A stretch of 64,000 nt of DNA from Datnioides undecimradiatus (Eukaryota > Chordata > Actinopteri > Lobotiformes > Datnioididae). The translations under genes and the position numbers were made by a program. The notes beneath the pieces are model-generated. The model saw only the letters and a list, made by a program, of their open reading frames with translations, was not told where the DNA came from and made no database searches. The DNA lies in contig WARS01000033.1 of the NCBI GenBank assembly GCA_008933995.1, forward strand, positions 1,924,501 through 1,988,500. The letters run 5' to 3'. Positions 1-12,500 of this stretch are shown in pieces (within the stretch, counting starts at the first letter, position 1; each line of letters begins with the position of its first letter).

Positions 1-935
1 CAGCTTAGATTTACAATGAATGGAATCAAACCCAGTGCAGAATGCTGGTGGTGAAACAAAAAGTCTTTAAAGACTAAAACATGACAGGAGACAATGAAGT
101 GAAGACGATGGTGAGACAGCGCTGTGCAGAGCCTCTTTATTAAGAATGGGGTATCAAAGCCTGCTCCTTGATACAGTTAGTGAGGTAAAGAGATGCAATC
201 CAAGGTCTTCTAATGCTTTTAAAGCAAATGCAAGTTTTATGAAGAGATGACCGCTGCTGCTGCTGCTGCTGAGGACTGTTTGATCCTGGTGAACACTGAC
301 AGGAGTGTGACAGGCAGGGGCGAGATACCAGTCAGACAATGGGCATAAAGAGAGCACCCATCATCAGGTTCTCCACCGCTCAGTCTCTCTGCGCGGACTC
401 TGTCGTTACCCTCAAAGCATCAAACAAGCTGAATTCACTTGAAATAACATCCAACGTGCTGCATCTCGAGGGATGCCTTTTCTTTGCTGGAGTAAACACG
501 CGCAGCTGGAGGACGGCGGATCACCGTCCGGTTTGGATCAAACGGCAGCGGGATCGCGGTGTGAAGGGTCGCGTTAGTTAAAAAAACAGCCTCAGTGGAG
601 GATTTAGACTGGAGGCTGGTGGGAGCAGCTCTGAGCCAAGCGTAGACTGCATGCAAATGTTGACGTTCAGGGTATTCTTGGAAATGAAGTGGAGGGAAAA
701 TCCGCACCGCTGCTGCCTCAACACGTCAGAAAGCTTAAGTGCAGCATGGACGCACTTAAGGTGCCGATGGCTTAGTTGGACTGTTGCACAGAGTTGTGCG
801 TAAAGATCAGTTGTTAGAGGTGCAGCGGAGAGAAGCGAGTGATTTTCACTGATCAGCTGTCCCCTGATGCTCTGTGCGCCTCACACATCAGTTTAATCCC
901 ACTAAAATGAAAGAAGGGAAGGTTTCAGTACTTAC
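1..935 (-). other. gabrr2 intron 1 (partial)
   Basis: Non-coding DNA following the gabrr2 exon 1 donor. It holds a short GCT trinucleotide run at about 253-271 and an octamer-like ATGCAAAT at 651-658. I found no further rho-2 exon. Confidence 0.7.
253..271. repeat. (GCT)n trinucleotide run
   Basis: About six uninterrupted GCT units inside gabrr2 intron 1. Confidence 0.85.
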
Positions 936-1057
936 GTGCCCGGCTTGTGAGTCTCCGCCGGCGCGGACCATCGCTTTTTCCTACTTTTGTGCTTCCTGCA
1001 CTCCCCGATCAGGATCAAACACAGGAGCAGAAGCAGAAACCTCGCGTAAGACGGCAT
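936..1057 (-). CDS. gabrr2: GABA-A receptor rho-2 subunit, first coding exon (gene continues left of window)
   Basis: This exon encodes the signal peptide and start of the mature N-terminus of a rho-class, GABA-gated, pentameric chloride channel subunit of the plasma membrane, typically retinal. The ATG at 1057-1055 has an A at -3. The exon holds 40 codons plus 2 nt and ends at a strong donor (CAC|gtaagt). The peptide begins MPSYARF, has a Leu/Ile/Cys-rich hydrophobic core, and continues into the basic stretch CRKHKSRKKRW. That order closely follows human GABRR2 from memory (MPYFTR, hydrophobic core, ESRKPKRKRW, then a KPS/KPG site). Its position downstream of ube2j1 on the same strand matches the human GABRR2-UBE2J1 arrangement. 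The channel domains are outside the window, so rho-2 identity rests on this N-terminus plus synteny. I saw no second exon in 1-935. Confidence 0.85.
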
Positions 1058-1800
1058 GATGAGTTCAAAAGTCCCGCAGCCAGTCGATCAGTGACGCCTT
1101 CGGTCCGCGTGCAGGACCCTCTGTGCGCGGTACCATCTTCCTGTCAGAGGCAGGAGGAACAGAGCCGAGGGACTGTGGTGAACAAGTGCGCCGAGGAGAG
1201 ACGGGATGGTGAAGTCTGATAAGCGCTCTGATTGGTCTTCAGACTCCAGAGGGGCTTTTTCTGGCTCAGGAGCGCGCAGCATCAGCACCACATGCAGCGC
1301 GCTGCAAAAAGAAAAAAAAAAAAAAAAAGCAAACAAACATGTCCCTCCTGACGAAACGTTTGGAGGCAGAGACTCTGCCGAGAGAAGGCAGCCCGTCCTC
1401 AGAGGATAACACAGAAAGAGAGAGGGAAGAGGTGGGAACACGATGTCACACATTCCTGCTGCAGCTTCCCGTTTCTACTTTTCCCCACACAAACCAGACA
1501 AACGAGCTGCTCGCTGTTAAAAGCCCACAGTTTGATTTCATACCACTGAAAACACAAATTCGCAAACGTGATAGTACTTTGTGTGTCTGTGAACGCTCAC
1601 GGCTTTGTTTGTGATTGTTTGCAGTGTGGGACAGTGTCAGGGCATCCTCTTATAATGACGCAAGACCTGGATGTCCACATCTGTCTGCTCTTCCCTCCAG
1701 CTGCCCGCAGCAAACTTATTGGATGATGTGAGACTTTATTAGAGCCCGGTGGGATCAACACCCTCCTCGGACTCAGTTCAGATGAATATTTCCATACTCT
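1058..1800 (-). promoter_or_regulatory. gabrr2 5' UTR and probable promoter region
   Basis: Sequence directly upstream of the gabrr2 start codon. It is moderately GC-rich near the gene and contains an A-rich run at about 1306-1328. No convincing TATA box or mapped start site can be given, so the extent is an estimate. Confidence 0.4.
1306..1328. repeat. poly-A tract
   Basis: A-run interrupted by a single G, upstream of gabrr2. It could be a retroposed tail remnant or simple low complexity. Confidence 0.8.
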
Positions 1801-2436
1801 GCGGCTTTCCTAATTTGCCAAATCCACTTTTCTCTGTGTGGTGTCAGAGGACACAGTATGCTGGCAGCTGCCGACTGCACCACCTCACTTGAGCACCTAC
1901 AGACACTGTGGGAGGAAGCACTGTCCTTGATGTGTTTTTTAAAGATGCAGCCTTCCAGTTTATTTCTGACTGTTTCCTTTCCGACCTTTGCCCCCCCGCG
2001 TACAGTCCTCCTTCACAGCGCCCGTCTATGCGCATCTATGGCGTCAGCTCTGCCTCCTTACACAAGACCTCATTTTTAGCCTTTGTGGATGCTGAGGAAC
2101 GTTCTGTTCCAGCTGACTCTTTTTTTTTTTAGGATTACAAAGTATTAATCAGTGAAAGTCATGTTTTCTTGACGTCTTTAAACAGCAGAGTGAATGCTGG
2201 TTATTAATGATTGATGAGTTTCGGTGTGAAGGAAGCGTTTCCCTCTTTAAAAAGGTGAAAAGGGGCTTTGGCGTCTTGAGGCTCGCTAACCAGATGATGC
2301 AGTGATGGACAGATTTGCGTCAGCCCTGTGAGGTTGATTATTCCTCCCAAGTTTACAGTCGTATACATCACATTAGACATGGAAATTGTCAGTTTGAACT
2401 CAGCGCGAGTTTATTTCTAGTTGAATACATTTAAAG

Positions 2437-2720
2437 TCAAGTCAGGCTGATTAAAGCCAGTGTGAGTCAAGTCTCATGATGCAAGTCAAGTCTAAAATCA
2501 GTCGAAACAAATCCATGTCAAGTCTCTGGTAAGCCTCAAACTGAACCCTCATCACACACGAGTCCATGTTAACAGAAACGAGTCGGAGTCAAGCCTGATG
2601 TATTTTTTAAATTTTTAATCTAACAGTTTAATGTCACATGTACTTTATATTTCAATACGAAGCCTGTCTGACGTCGTCTTTTCCTACGATTACCAGTTTA
2701 AACTCGGGTCGATCTTGATT
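2437..2720. repeat. Degenerate CAAGTC-rich repeat
   Basis: Repeated words such as GTCAAGTC and AGTCAAGTCT recur irregularly through this stretch. This resembles a common degenerate teleost repeat (recognised from memory). A short similar GAGTCT-rich patch occurs at about 55527-55575. Confidence 0.5.
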
Positions 2721-4108
2721 GCTCCATGACTTGAGTTACTTGAGAATCTGTCCCCTTAACACTTGATTCGTTATCTGATTCAAACCTAATCCTCAAAACC
2801 CTCCGAAACTGAAATATTGGATCCAACAGCTGCAGCTGAGCAGCACTAAATTACATCATAAAAGAGTCGGAGTGATGTGGAAGGAACTGCTGCTTTGGCT
2901 GATGTTACTTGTTGCTTTAACTCATCATCTCTGGGGCTGATCCAAGACCAGGAGGGGCCCGGGTACGCACTCTGGACAGGCCGCCTCTTGATTACAGGCC
3001 TGACAAATGGAGAGAGAGACGGCACTGCACGCTCACATTTACACCCAGAGAGCATGCACACACCAAAAGCCGGGGAACCTGCTGCTGCGGGGGGACGGCC
3101 GCATCGCCAAGCCGCCCCTCTGTCAGCGTGTTCAACATTTCAGCTACCTTTTAGCTCAAAGCTCCGATGTGCCCAATGTGCGGCCTCTCAGGACCACTGG
3201 CACTGCTGCAGACTCTGCGGTTTTGTTTAAGAATACGACTATTAAATTAAGTTACATGCAGACAAGAGAACATGAAAGCACAAGCAGCCCGTCCAGCTGA
3301 ACACCCCAGGCACCCTCTGCTCACTCCCCATGCCTCAGAGTAGCTTGATATATTCTAATTTAGTGTCGCCGGTGAATTCTACCACGATCACCGCGCAGGA
3401 GGCCGTGATTATTCACAGCTACGTATGTTGGAAAACACGAGAGGAGACGTGCAGCTGAACGTATCTTCCACACATTAAGACTGAAAGGTAACAGCAAGGT
3501 AAACATATTCCCCGCGGATGCGCAGGTACAACAAGACATTATAAAACCTGACACGTGGCAAACGCAATCTTTCATTCAAGCCATTTATTTTCTGTTTATA
3601 TCCCGGTACACCAGCTTTGGGCACAATAAATGAAGAGACAGATGTGGAGAGAGTATGGATATTCATGAAGAACCTGTGCTGCCTTCAAGTAACACCTGGA
3701 CGTGTGCAGGTAGAGATGTTGCTCAAAAGAAAAACGACAGAGACAGGTTTGTTCCCCTCAGCATTGAGGCTGCTACGGCCACCTCGGGGCTATCTGTATG
3801 CTGCCACGTTGCCGCACACGTCAAAAAGCTGTCGGCCACCATGTGCAAAGACAGTTTAATTGCTTCCCGGTTCCTCCGAGTCTCATCAGAGTGATAAACC
3901 CCTACTCAAAGTATATCAAAGAGGGCAAACGTTAGACAGTGTTTGGGTCTATTTACACAAGCAGAGGGGAAAAAAAAGGAGTGTTTGCATACAGCTTCAG
4001 AGAATGCAAGCCAAACAAGAGATTAATGCACAGGGACGTGGTGTGAATACCCCGAAACAGCAGGGGAGACAGGGAGACAGGGTGTGTGGGGGTGGGGGGT
4101 ACAAATGG

Positions 4109-4122
4109 ATGGGATTACAGTG
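4109..4122 (-). promoter_or_regulatory. TAATCC-containing motif upstream of gabrr2
   Basis: Reads CACTGTAATCCCAT on the gabrr2 strand, about 3 kb upstream of its ATG. It is identical, and in the same gene-relative orientation, to the motif upstream of gabrr1. A 13-base copy lies at 4781-4793. Confidence 0.3.
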
Positions 4123-4840
4123 TCCATAAAAACCGACTTCCTGATTCAAATGAAATGTGTTGTAGGTGTGAAAGCAGAATTAAAACCACCACCGCTGAAA
4201 GTAAGCAGACAGTTGCAGCTGAACCTGCAGGTTTACTGTGTTTGCAGAAAACCGGAGTTATGTTTACTGCTGGAAATAATCCCTCACAATGTTCTCACCA
4301 ATAAACGTTGCCCCGGTGATAAAAGTTCAAAGCGCTGTGCCCTCACGCTGTACCTCAGTAAACATGTTGCATTCAGGCGACGCTGGATCACTCAACTCGC
4401 TCCCCACATTCTGATGCTGCTGGCTCTACTTTGGCGGAAGCACAAAGACCAGTGCAAGCTGCGCAACAACGGTTCAGTACGGAGAATCCCACATTTTGGT
4501 TTTTATTGTGCGCAGCACACGTGGGAGTTTGATTAAATGGGGCAGCACAAAGCAGGTAGTCGGCGTCGTGCTGGAAACCGTGTGCAGAGAATAGATGTTT
4601 CAGGAGCACATCTGTTCCTGGAGCAGTCACCATGCTAGAAATCTGGAAATTTTGTCAACAAGGGCAAACCAAATAGTGGAAATTTACAAAACAATGCTTG
4701 AAACGTGAAAGTCAGAATGTGAATCAGACACCTCTTCACCAGTGTATGCATTTAAATTCATTTTAAAATGACGGCATCTAATGGGATTACAGTCTGAAAA
4801 CAAGAAGGATTAAAACCAATGCAGCAGAACCACAGAGATC

Positions 4841-4846
4841 TTTATT
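4841..4846 (-). promoter_or_regulatory. Candidate polyadenylation signal for ube2j1
   Basis: TTTATT on the plus strand reads AATAAA on the ube2j1 strand, about 1.4 kb past the stop codon, followed downstream by a GT-rich stretch. It is the first canonical hexamer I found after the stop, but it has no cDNA support. Confidence 0.45.
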
Positions 4847-6260
4847 CCACACAATCATCCTTATCTGGCACCTAGATTACCCACAACGCAACTTGGCCAC
4901 TGAGAGCTGAGAGTTAGAGATTTAGGTGTGATGCTAGCAGTGGCTAATGTAGCCTCTAACCTGCAGCAGAGATGGTGGAGAGCAGAGAGCCCCTGAATGT
5001 GTGACAGCAGGAGGTGCTGTTGCAGGTGGGCCGTCGTGCTTCGACACGGATGCAGTGCTTGATTTTGGTTTTTGATGTCCAGGAACAGCAGGGTCACGTT
5101 TTTTCACGGCCTGCGTCTGAACCACTGACCTGTCGTCAGTTCTGCTTCTGTTGACCACAGGCAGGAAGCTGAGAGAGGGGCCGATCACCTCTGCTGGAAA
5201 CTGTGGTCCCCGAGGTGCGCTCTCCACTACTCATTAGTGCCAAGTGTGATAACATCCCTGCACCAGCACCCCTGCATTCACACATCACACGGGTCACACA
5301 GCGCGGCCTCCCACACCACTGCTGGGAAATTAATATGGATAATTCTTCCAGAATCTGCTCTCCACAGCTGTGTTATCCTGGAAAACTTCAAGTTCATTAG
5401 ATCCCTGCAGCCAGCTGAAGACAGCTGGGTCACACGCTGATAAATCTGGAGCCTCTCACACACCTGGACACACCTGGACACACCTCAAGACCTGTCAGTT
5501 ATAACTCTGAATCTTCTCTGTTCATGTGCGACACAACGCATCATCAGGGCGCATCAGTCCTGTGCAGCACCGCCGCCTTTCCAGCCTTTTAAACAACAGG
5601 TGCATTTCAGGCTCTGCCCAACATCACATCAGTCATAATACAATGTGTCCATTAGAGACGATGAGTTACAATTACAGTAAAATCAGAACTATCGTGTCAA
5701 ACCCATCCATATGAAGCCTGGATCACTTGAAGACACCTGCGATTAGAATAGAGCCCTGTGTGGTGTGACTGGCCTGACCTTACAGGAGGTTAAAGCACAT
5801 GAAGAAGAAGTGGACAGAGCACACACACTCTGTGCAGACACTTCAATGATTAAATAATTACTGTGAGACAACCCCATCATAATTCTATGTTGTTGACGTG
5901 TTATATTACAGTTTTCATTAAATAATAGGAACAAGCGGCAGCCCAGGAAGGAACAGATACATGGAAGGGGACACGCGGTGTGTGTGGCCCCTGAACACAA
6001 ACACAACAAAGCTTCCCATTTTTAAAAATGCACGACACTCTGGAGAGTAAAATTCACATTGATTAAAAGACACCCTGGAGCCTCCGCTGCAGGAATGAAA
6101 GTTCCCCCTCAGTGGAGCCTGAACCCTCCGCCGACGAGCAGGGAGGGCAGAAAGTCAGCGCCAAACACGGCTCGGCTCTGGTTCCACTTCAGCGGGTCAT
6201 AGTTCTAATAGGGTGGTAGCAGGAGGGGTTGACTCGAGTGTGCGGTGGAGGGCTAGTTGG
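4847..6260 (-). other. Probable ube2j1 3' UTR
   Basis: Lies between the ube2j1 stop codon and the candidate AATAAA. No coding exon was recognised. Its extent depends on the hexamer call. Confidence 0.45.
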
Positions 6261-6554
6261 TCACAGCTCGTAGTCGAACTTGTACTCTTGAGCTAGGTAG
6301 ATCCTGCGGAAGATGAGTGCCGCTAGAGCTAGGGTGAGCACCACGATGAGGACCACCGAGCCCGCGTGGCTCTCATCCTGCGGCTGGCGAGCAGCCGGAG
6401 CGAAGGCCGGCCTGCTGGCTGGATCTCTGCCGTCTCTTTGGCCCTGCTGGCTGTGCTGCTGGGCGCGACGCTGCCGGGGGCTGAGAGGGCGACCAACGCT
6501 GGGGGCCGCAGGCGGCTGGGGTCCCTCTGCTCTTGCGGCTGGAGATGCCTCTGC
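6261..6554 (-). CDS. ube2j1: ube2j1 coding exon 8 (membrane anchor and stop)
   Basis: 97 codons plus TGA at 6263-6261. It encodes a Pro/Ala/Gln-rich linker, the SPRQRRAQQ motif, the hydrophobic anchor (SVVLIVVLTLALAALIF) and the tail RRIYLAQEYKFDYEL. The acceptor chosen is ccacag|GCA. The nearby ggcag site would shift the frame. Confidence 0.96.
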   Translation of the reverse strand, partial: AEASPAARAEGPQPPAAPSVGRPLSPRQRRAQQHSQQGQRDGRDPASRPAFAPAARQPQDESHAGSVVLIVVLTLALAALIFRRIYLAQEYKFDYEL

Positions 6555-9500
6555 CTGTGGAGGCGGACGGCAGCAAGAGAGCAGCAAACAAAGCGAGACA
6601 TTAGAGGGGAAACAATTAGAAGATTGTTTGTTGACGTTGTGTTTATGGACATAAGTGACACGTTTCTTTCACTGAACAATGAAGGCCTGCCCAGAGAGGG
6701 CTGGAGGGTGTGGCAGTGAAGTTAAGAAGACAACCTTCCGTTGCTCTGTATTGCTGTTGTCCTGTCACTGTCATCGGGGAATAATGATGTGATCAGCAGC
6801 AGGTGGCTGCTTAAAAGCTTAAGTTCCACAGCTGCAATCAAATCATTATCAGTGCATTCCCACATTCTGACAACAGGACATGTCAATGAGAAGGCTAAGT
6901 TCTGACGTTAGCTGGATTATAACACAGCTAGTGTTATAATCTCCTGCAGTGCAACTGAGCCAAACCCAGACTGTGGCTCCTGGCCATAAATAGACTCAAT
7001 AGAGAATTAATTGGCAACAGTTTTGATGTGTGACTCATCACTGAAGACAGTTTAAAGAAAGATGCCAAAAACGATCTGATTTGAGTTTCTGATATGTGGA
7101 CGTGGTCGCGCCGTGGCAGCAAACTCAGTGTCTTTCCATCTCGGACTGTTGGTCAGACAAAGCAGGCTGATCTGCAGGGTGATTGTTGTCCATGATTTAA
7201 TGACATTTACTGTTCAGACAATTCATTGGTAATAACTGGCCTGGCATTAACGTACAAACACACATCTGTACTGAGCTGTGTTTATACAGAAAATTACCCT
7301 GCGACACCACCAGACGTTTTTCCTTTCATGCAACTTCACAGAAATGTGTAATTCATGAGCTTCCTGCGTCAACGCATTAAACCCTTCTCCCATTTTCAGC
7401 ATAAATACTCTCAGTTAGTTAAAGATCACATGTATGATGCTCCTGTTCATTTAAAGTGACCAGTGCTGATCGAACGAGTCCTCTCGGGAGGACAGAGGGC
7501 TGCGTGGGGGATGACTAACCAATGAGCAGCACTCAGCTTTTACACAGAAAACACACATTTCAGCCAATTAGAGGATGGCTGGAGGGAGGCTGCAGAAGCT
7601 GGGGAGAAGCAGTAAACAGCACACAGTTATCCTGCATAGCTCTGTACCCGGTGTACAGCAGCAAGGCACTGTGGGATACCATGGGCTGGCTTGTCTCATT
7701 CTGGGTGAGTTTTAAGTCTTGTCCCTCCAACTTCACTGGCAGATGGTGAGTCCTATTTTTGACATGGCCCTCCTCAGTGTTTATCCAAACTCGGAAACAC
7801 TAATCTAAGTTGACCCTCCACTCTGCTCCTTCAGACTGCTGCTCTCGTTCCGTGGGTAGCAGCTGGCGCCAAAATCAATCCTCTTAGGCAACAAAGCTCG
7901 CCCATATCATTTGAACCGGTGAAAAGATGCCGCGGAGCCACAGGCTGGAAGCCGCCATGACACATCCGTTATGATGTTAAGAAAGAGCACTGATGTCTGG
8001 CTGCTTGATTTCACACGCTAACTCAGTGCAGCTAATACAGCTGTGCTGCTGCACAATCACGCACAATCATTTCCTTCCAAGCACATTCAGGATGATTGTG
8101 GGGCCCAGTGGGATGTCAGCAGGTGACGAAGCATGCCACCAATTAAAAGGAACAAAGTGAATGATGGGTAATTGACTGCATACAGACGGCAATATATAAT
8201 CAACGCCGCGGAACTTCTGAGCACCCGCTGCTCCGTCCAATGCGCCGGAGCTTCAACGGATTGAAAAACAAAACCACAGAATGCTGGATGCTGTTCTTCA
8301 ATATTGCCAAACATCATGAGAATGGATCTGCTAGGCCTGAATAATCCTTAGTGTGGGGATGAGATCTGTAGTTTAGTGGTATACTATAAGTCCTTAGTGA
8401 TGGAGAACATCACAGCTGCGCACAAGCTTTAGGGTCTGTCCCTCAAAGTGACAATCAGTGGCTTTTTACTTATTCAGCCGTCATACACAGACCCATTTTA
8501 AGGGCAGAGGACAGCAAGTGCAAGTCACGCCATATTTCCAGCAAGGTGCACTCATGGTGAATACGCCGTTATCATAATTCAATAGAAATGACAGACGACG
8601 CTTCAAACAGAGGGCCCGCTCTGTTTATTTGGATGTGTATTATTTGTTACCAAGGTGCCAGCTCCTCTTTACAGTGGAGTCATTAGAACTGTACACTACA
8701 TTTAGTACGACACTGTGTCAGGATGCCAGTGAGGGGTTGAGACACGGTTGCAGTGATTAATGCAGCAAAGTAAACAACGCAGAGGACAAACGCTGCCGCT
8801 CTCAGCTGAATTATCACAACAGCAGCAACAAATATATGATAAGAATGTTTAACATTCATTAGAAAGAAACTACTGACTGTGCTGGACAGGAAACAACATC
8901 TAACCCGGCCGTTGCGTGTAATGTTCCACGTGCGGTTAACATGCTAAAGCATGTAAAGCGGAGGGGCTGTTGCGTAGGCGGTGGGCTGGCTGCGTGCTGT
9001 CCTGTGTTACCTCAGAGTGGCAGTTTAACACCCACCTGCTCTGCCCGGGGGGCGTCAGCGGCGTCCTGGCTTGCAGACGTGGACGTGTCTGCCTGGGTCA
9101 GCGTGGAGGGTTCGCTCTCTGCGCCTCTGCTCTCACTTGCCTGTCTGGATAAACTGGACTCTGCCTGCATCGACACACAGGGAACCGCAGTCATCCACAC
9201 TGAGCCCATGAGACCATGGTAAACATCACCATTATATTGATATTGTGATATTGGCTGTTGTTATACTGTCATCCATATTCTCCTGGTTTTAAAGGCTGCA
9301 TTACAGTGACGTGATGTCTCTGGGCTAACCAGCCTGTGGTGGCTCTTCTCTCATTTGTTTTCATACACTTAGTCATTACATCCCTTTCACTGATGGTTGG
9401 CGAAACACCTCACTGTGTATATAATTTGTGTAAGCAACAAGAGTCATCCCTACAGCATCAATTTCAGGCGGACAAAGTATTGGGTACCTGACTTTGTCTT

Positions 9501-12500
9501 CATTTCCCAGCCCTCCTATCAACTCCATCACTCCAACAGCAGCGAACATCACGAGACCTTTCATTTAAATAAAGCATCGTATGACACGTGACTGCTGGAT
9601 TTCACTGATTGTTCTAGCTCTATGTTATACATTGTCAAATAAAAGCTGTTTAGTGGAAGGACACAGCAGAGGACGTGGTCCATTTAAACACATTGCAGAG
9701 GATGGGGCTGCCGGTGCTCTAATCACTGCCATGGTGTGAATGTAACAGTAACGTTTTAACAGCTCTGATCCCATCACTACAGTTTTTGTTCAAAGTGAAG
9801 CTCTTAATGAAACTCAGACACCACATGGTGAGACATGCTGTTTCTATAAATTGACTTTCAGCTGAAGTGTTTAGCCAACATGCTGGAGAAACCCCTGGAT
9901 GGAAAAACATCTCGATATCAACAGGGCAAACTCGATTTGATGATGAAGATCGCATGATATGATCAGAATCCCCAGAATATGAATCAGATCTTTTATCACT
10001 TGCTGTTTAAAACAGTCGAGAACGAGCAAAGCTCCTGAGCATTTCTGTTTCAAAGAGAACGCGAGAGCGGCTCAGCTGCGAGGACGACACGATTCTGGTT
10101 CTGAAAGACCCTTTTTCATCAACACGTCATGTCACAGCAAAGGGGCTCAGGAGAGAGAGCGCTGAGTTTCACTGACAGAACCTGAAGAGGGAGCAACGCA
10201 GCGGGGGAAAGAATGAGAGTGAGAGCATTTTTGTGTTGGACAGAGGAGAGAACAGAGCAGGGCGCTGAATAGCTGTGACATGTGGTACTGTTGGAAAATG
10301 AAACTGACTCAAATACATAAATACATAATAAAACGGGGACATCAGAAAACAAAGTGAATTTAATTTTAAATAGGATCAAATATGGTGGTAATTATATATT
10401 TAAATGGTAAAGAGATTAATCTGGTTTATTGTCCAGCACTAACATGTTACAGACAGAGATGGATGAGGGCAGCAAACATTCCATTTTAGCCCACGCCGCC
10501 AAAAGCTCTTTTGCTTTTAGGTCCTCGACTGAACTGTGAATCAAACGTGACTCATGTAAGAGCAAGTGTTGTACCTTGAAGTTGATTTGCTGGGCTAGCT
10601 CTTTGGCCTTGTGGTCTTCAGGACTGGGGTTGCTGTTGGGACTCAGAGCCAGGAGGGCCGAGCGCATGGAGCAGCCACATGTCTCGCAGCAGAAGTCCTG
10701 GGACCTGTCAGAGAAAGGGGGTGGTACACGGTGAGGTCACCCCGCCGCGAGTGCACCTCTCATTCTGCACAACATTCAGAGGACTTGCTTCTTAACAGCA
10801 TCAGGACATATGATGAATAACTTGGCCCCTCCACTCTGTGAGGGGACAGCGTCACTGTGAGTACAATGGCAGAGGCTCAGCAACAGAACAAATGACCTGT
10901 TCGCTCTGAACAGCAACCAGGATGAATGTTCTGGCGCACTTGTCGCAGTGCATCACGTTCATCTGCCAAGTTATGTGAAAAATGACCCGTCGTTTTGAAC
11001 AATAATTACATTTTTCGCTGCTGTGTCGCGCTACCTGCGCGCAATTACGCAGAGGCTCGCGCTTTGTAATTCACCACGAAGTGCAATTACATTTAAAATA
11101 CAAAACATGCTCCGCTGCATCCAGAGTACGGACTCAGACTGATGCCATGTGGTAGCTGCGACGCCTTATGCTAAACACGCATTGTGACGGCTTTTTTTTT
11201 AGTATTTGACAGGACAGTTCTATAGTAGCATGGTTTATGGCAGTGGTAGCTGTTTTCCTTTAGCATTGCAGAAGTACAGGAGCTTTGTTCTGTTTAAACA
11301 TATTGTCACAAATTATTAGTGTTAGTGTTTATTTAAGTGTTACTTGTTACTTGTTAAAGTGTAAAGGCCAGGGCAGGTTTGTAAAGGAAGTCGGGTCAGA
11401 CTTCCGACCCATGATGCTCCTGGCGTGCGCTCGGCCATTTAAAATAATATGTGCATTTCAAAACCCGCGTGTCAGGCGCTTTAACCTAAAAATCAAGCTG
11501 CGGTCGTCCAACGGCGACTTTGAAGAAGCGATGGCAGCCCGATCCTCGCTGCGGCAGTGTAAACAAGACCAAACAGAGGATTACTGTGGAGCCGTGTGCC
11601 ACGCGGCCATCAACGGTTCATCTGATGCAGAGCCACAGTGCAGATCTGCTGGGTGGTGGTCAGAGAGCGTGTTGTGGTCCAAACAAACAAAGTAAGAGAA
11701 AGCAGACAAAGAGCTGTGAATTGCTCTGGCATTTAAATGCTACATTTCACAAAGTTAGCGGCCCGTGTAGAGGGACGCTGATTGATTTATCTGCCAGAGA
11801 AATATCCATTGTCGTCGAGTGCTGAGCCATGAGTAATTTTGGCATCTTAATTATGGAGCTGTAAAGATTTTTAGATTGAGCTGCTCATAGTTTTCTGGGC
11901 TGCGTGTGAGTCCTGTAAACAAAACCCAGCTTCAAAAGGCCGTGTGTGTCAAAGCGTGTGTTTATGGCACTGGCTGTCTGTGCGTATCGCGGGCTGGCTC
12001 ACGCTGCATCCTCCGCTGACAGGTTTGTTTTTGCTTTCACCACCTGTGGCACACTGACACGCCAGGTCCCCGCTACGGGTTCACACCACGCCATGCACCT
12101 TTTATGCCTTTCGTGTCAGTCCTGACAGCGGGGGTTCGGTGCGATATCGCCGAGAGAAGGATCAACACAACTGCTTAGGGCGGTGATGTGGAAGAAACAT
12201 AGAAATGCAACACATAAAAAAAGGTTTGTGTGGATTTGTCTTAGCCGAGCTAATCGTCCCTTGCAGCAGCTAATGGACTGATGTTACAGCTGCGAAGAGG
12301 AGGGATGAATCATGCTCTGAGGAACACCACATTATCACTATGGAGCTCCTCCGGCTAAAGGTGGCATGGAGAGATTTGGATACATTATGGTATTAAATGA
12401 TCCAAATCAGTGTCTTCCTCTGCAGCCAAATTAAAATTGGATTCTATTCAAGTGAAGTTAAGATGCAGCCGGGGAAGAAGCTGGGCTTATTAGGCAGCAG

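Larger units (their letters stand above)
1801..4840. other. Intergenic DNA between gabrr2 and the ube2j1 3' end
   Basis: No exon with conserved protein content was recognised. It contains a degenerate CAAGTC-type repeat (about 2437-2720) and two copies of a TAATCC-containing motif (4109-4122 and 4781-4793). The open frames here, including a 150-codon one at 4084-4536, show no recognisable domain. Confidence 0.5.

Noticed and set aside
1206-1614. Open frames upstream of gabrr2
   Set aside because: Short, driven by the A-run, and lying in the probable promoter/5' UTR.
4084-4536. 150-codon open frame upstream of gabrr2
   Set aside because: No family resemblance, no good start context and no supporting splice sites.
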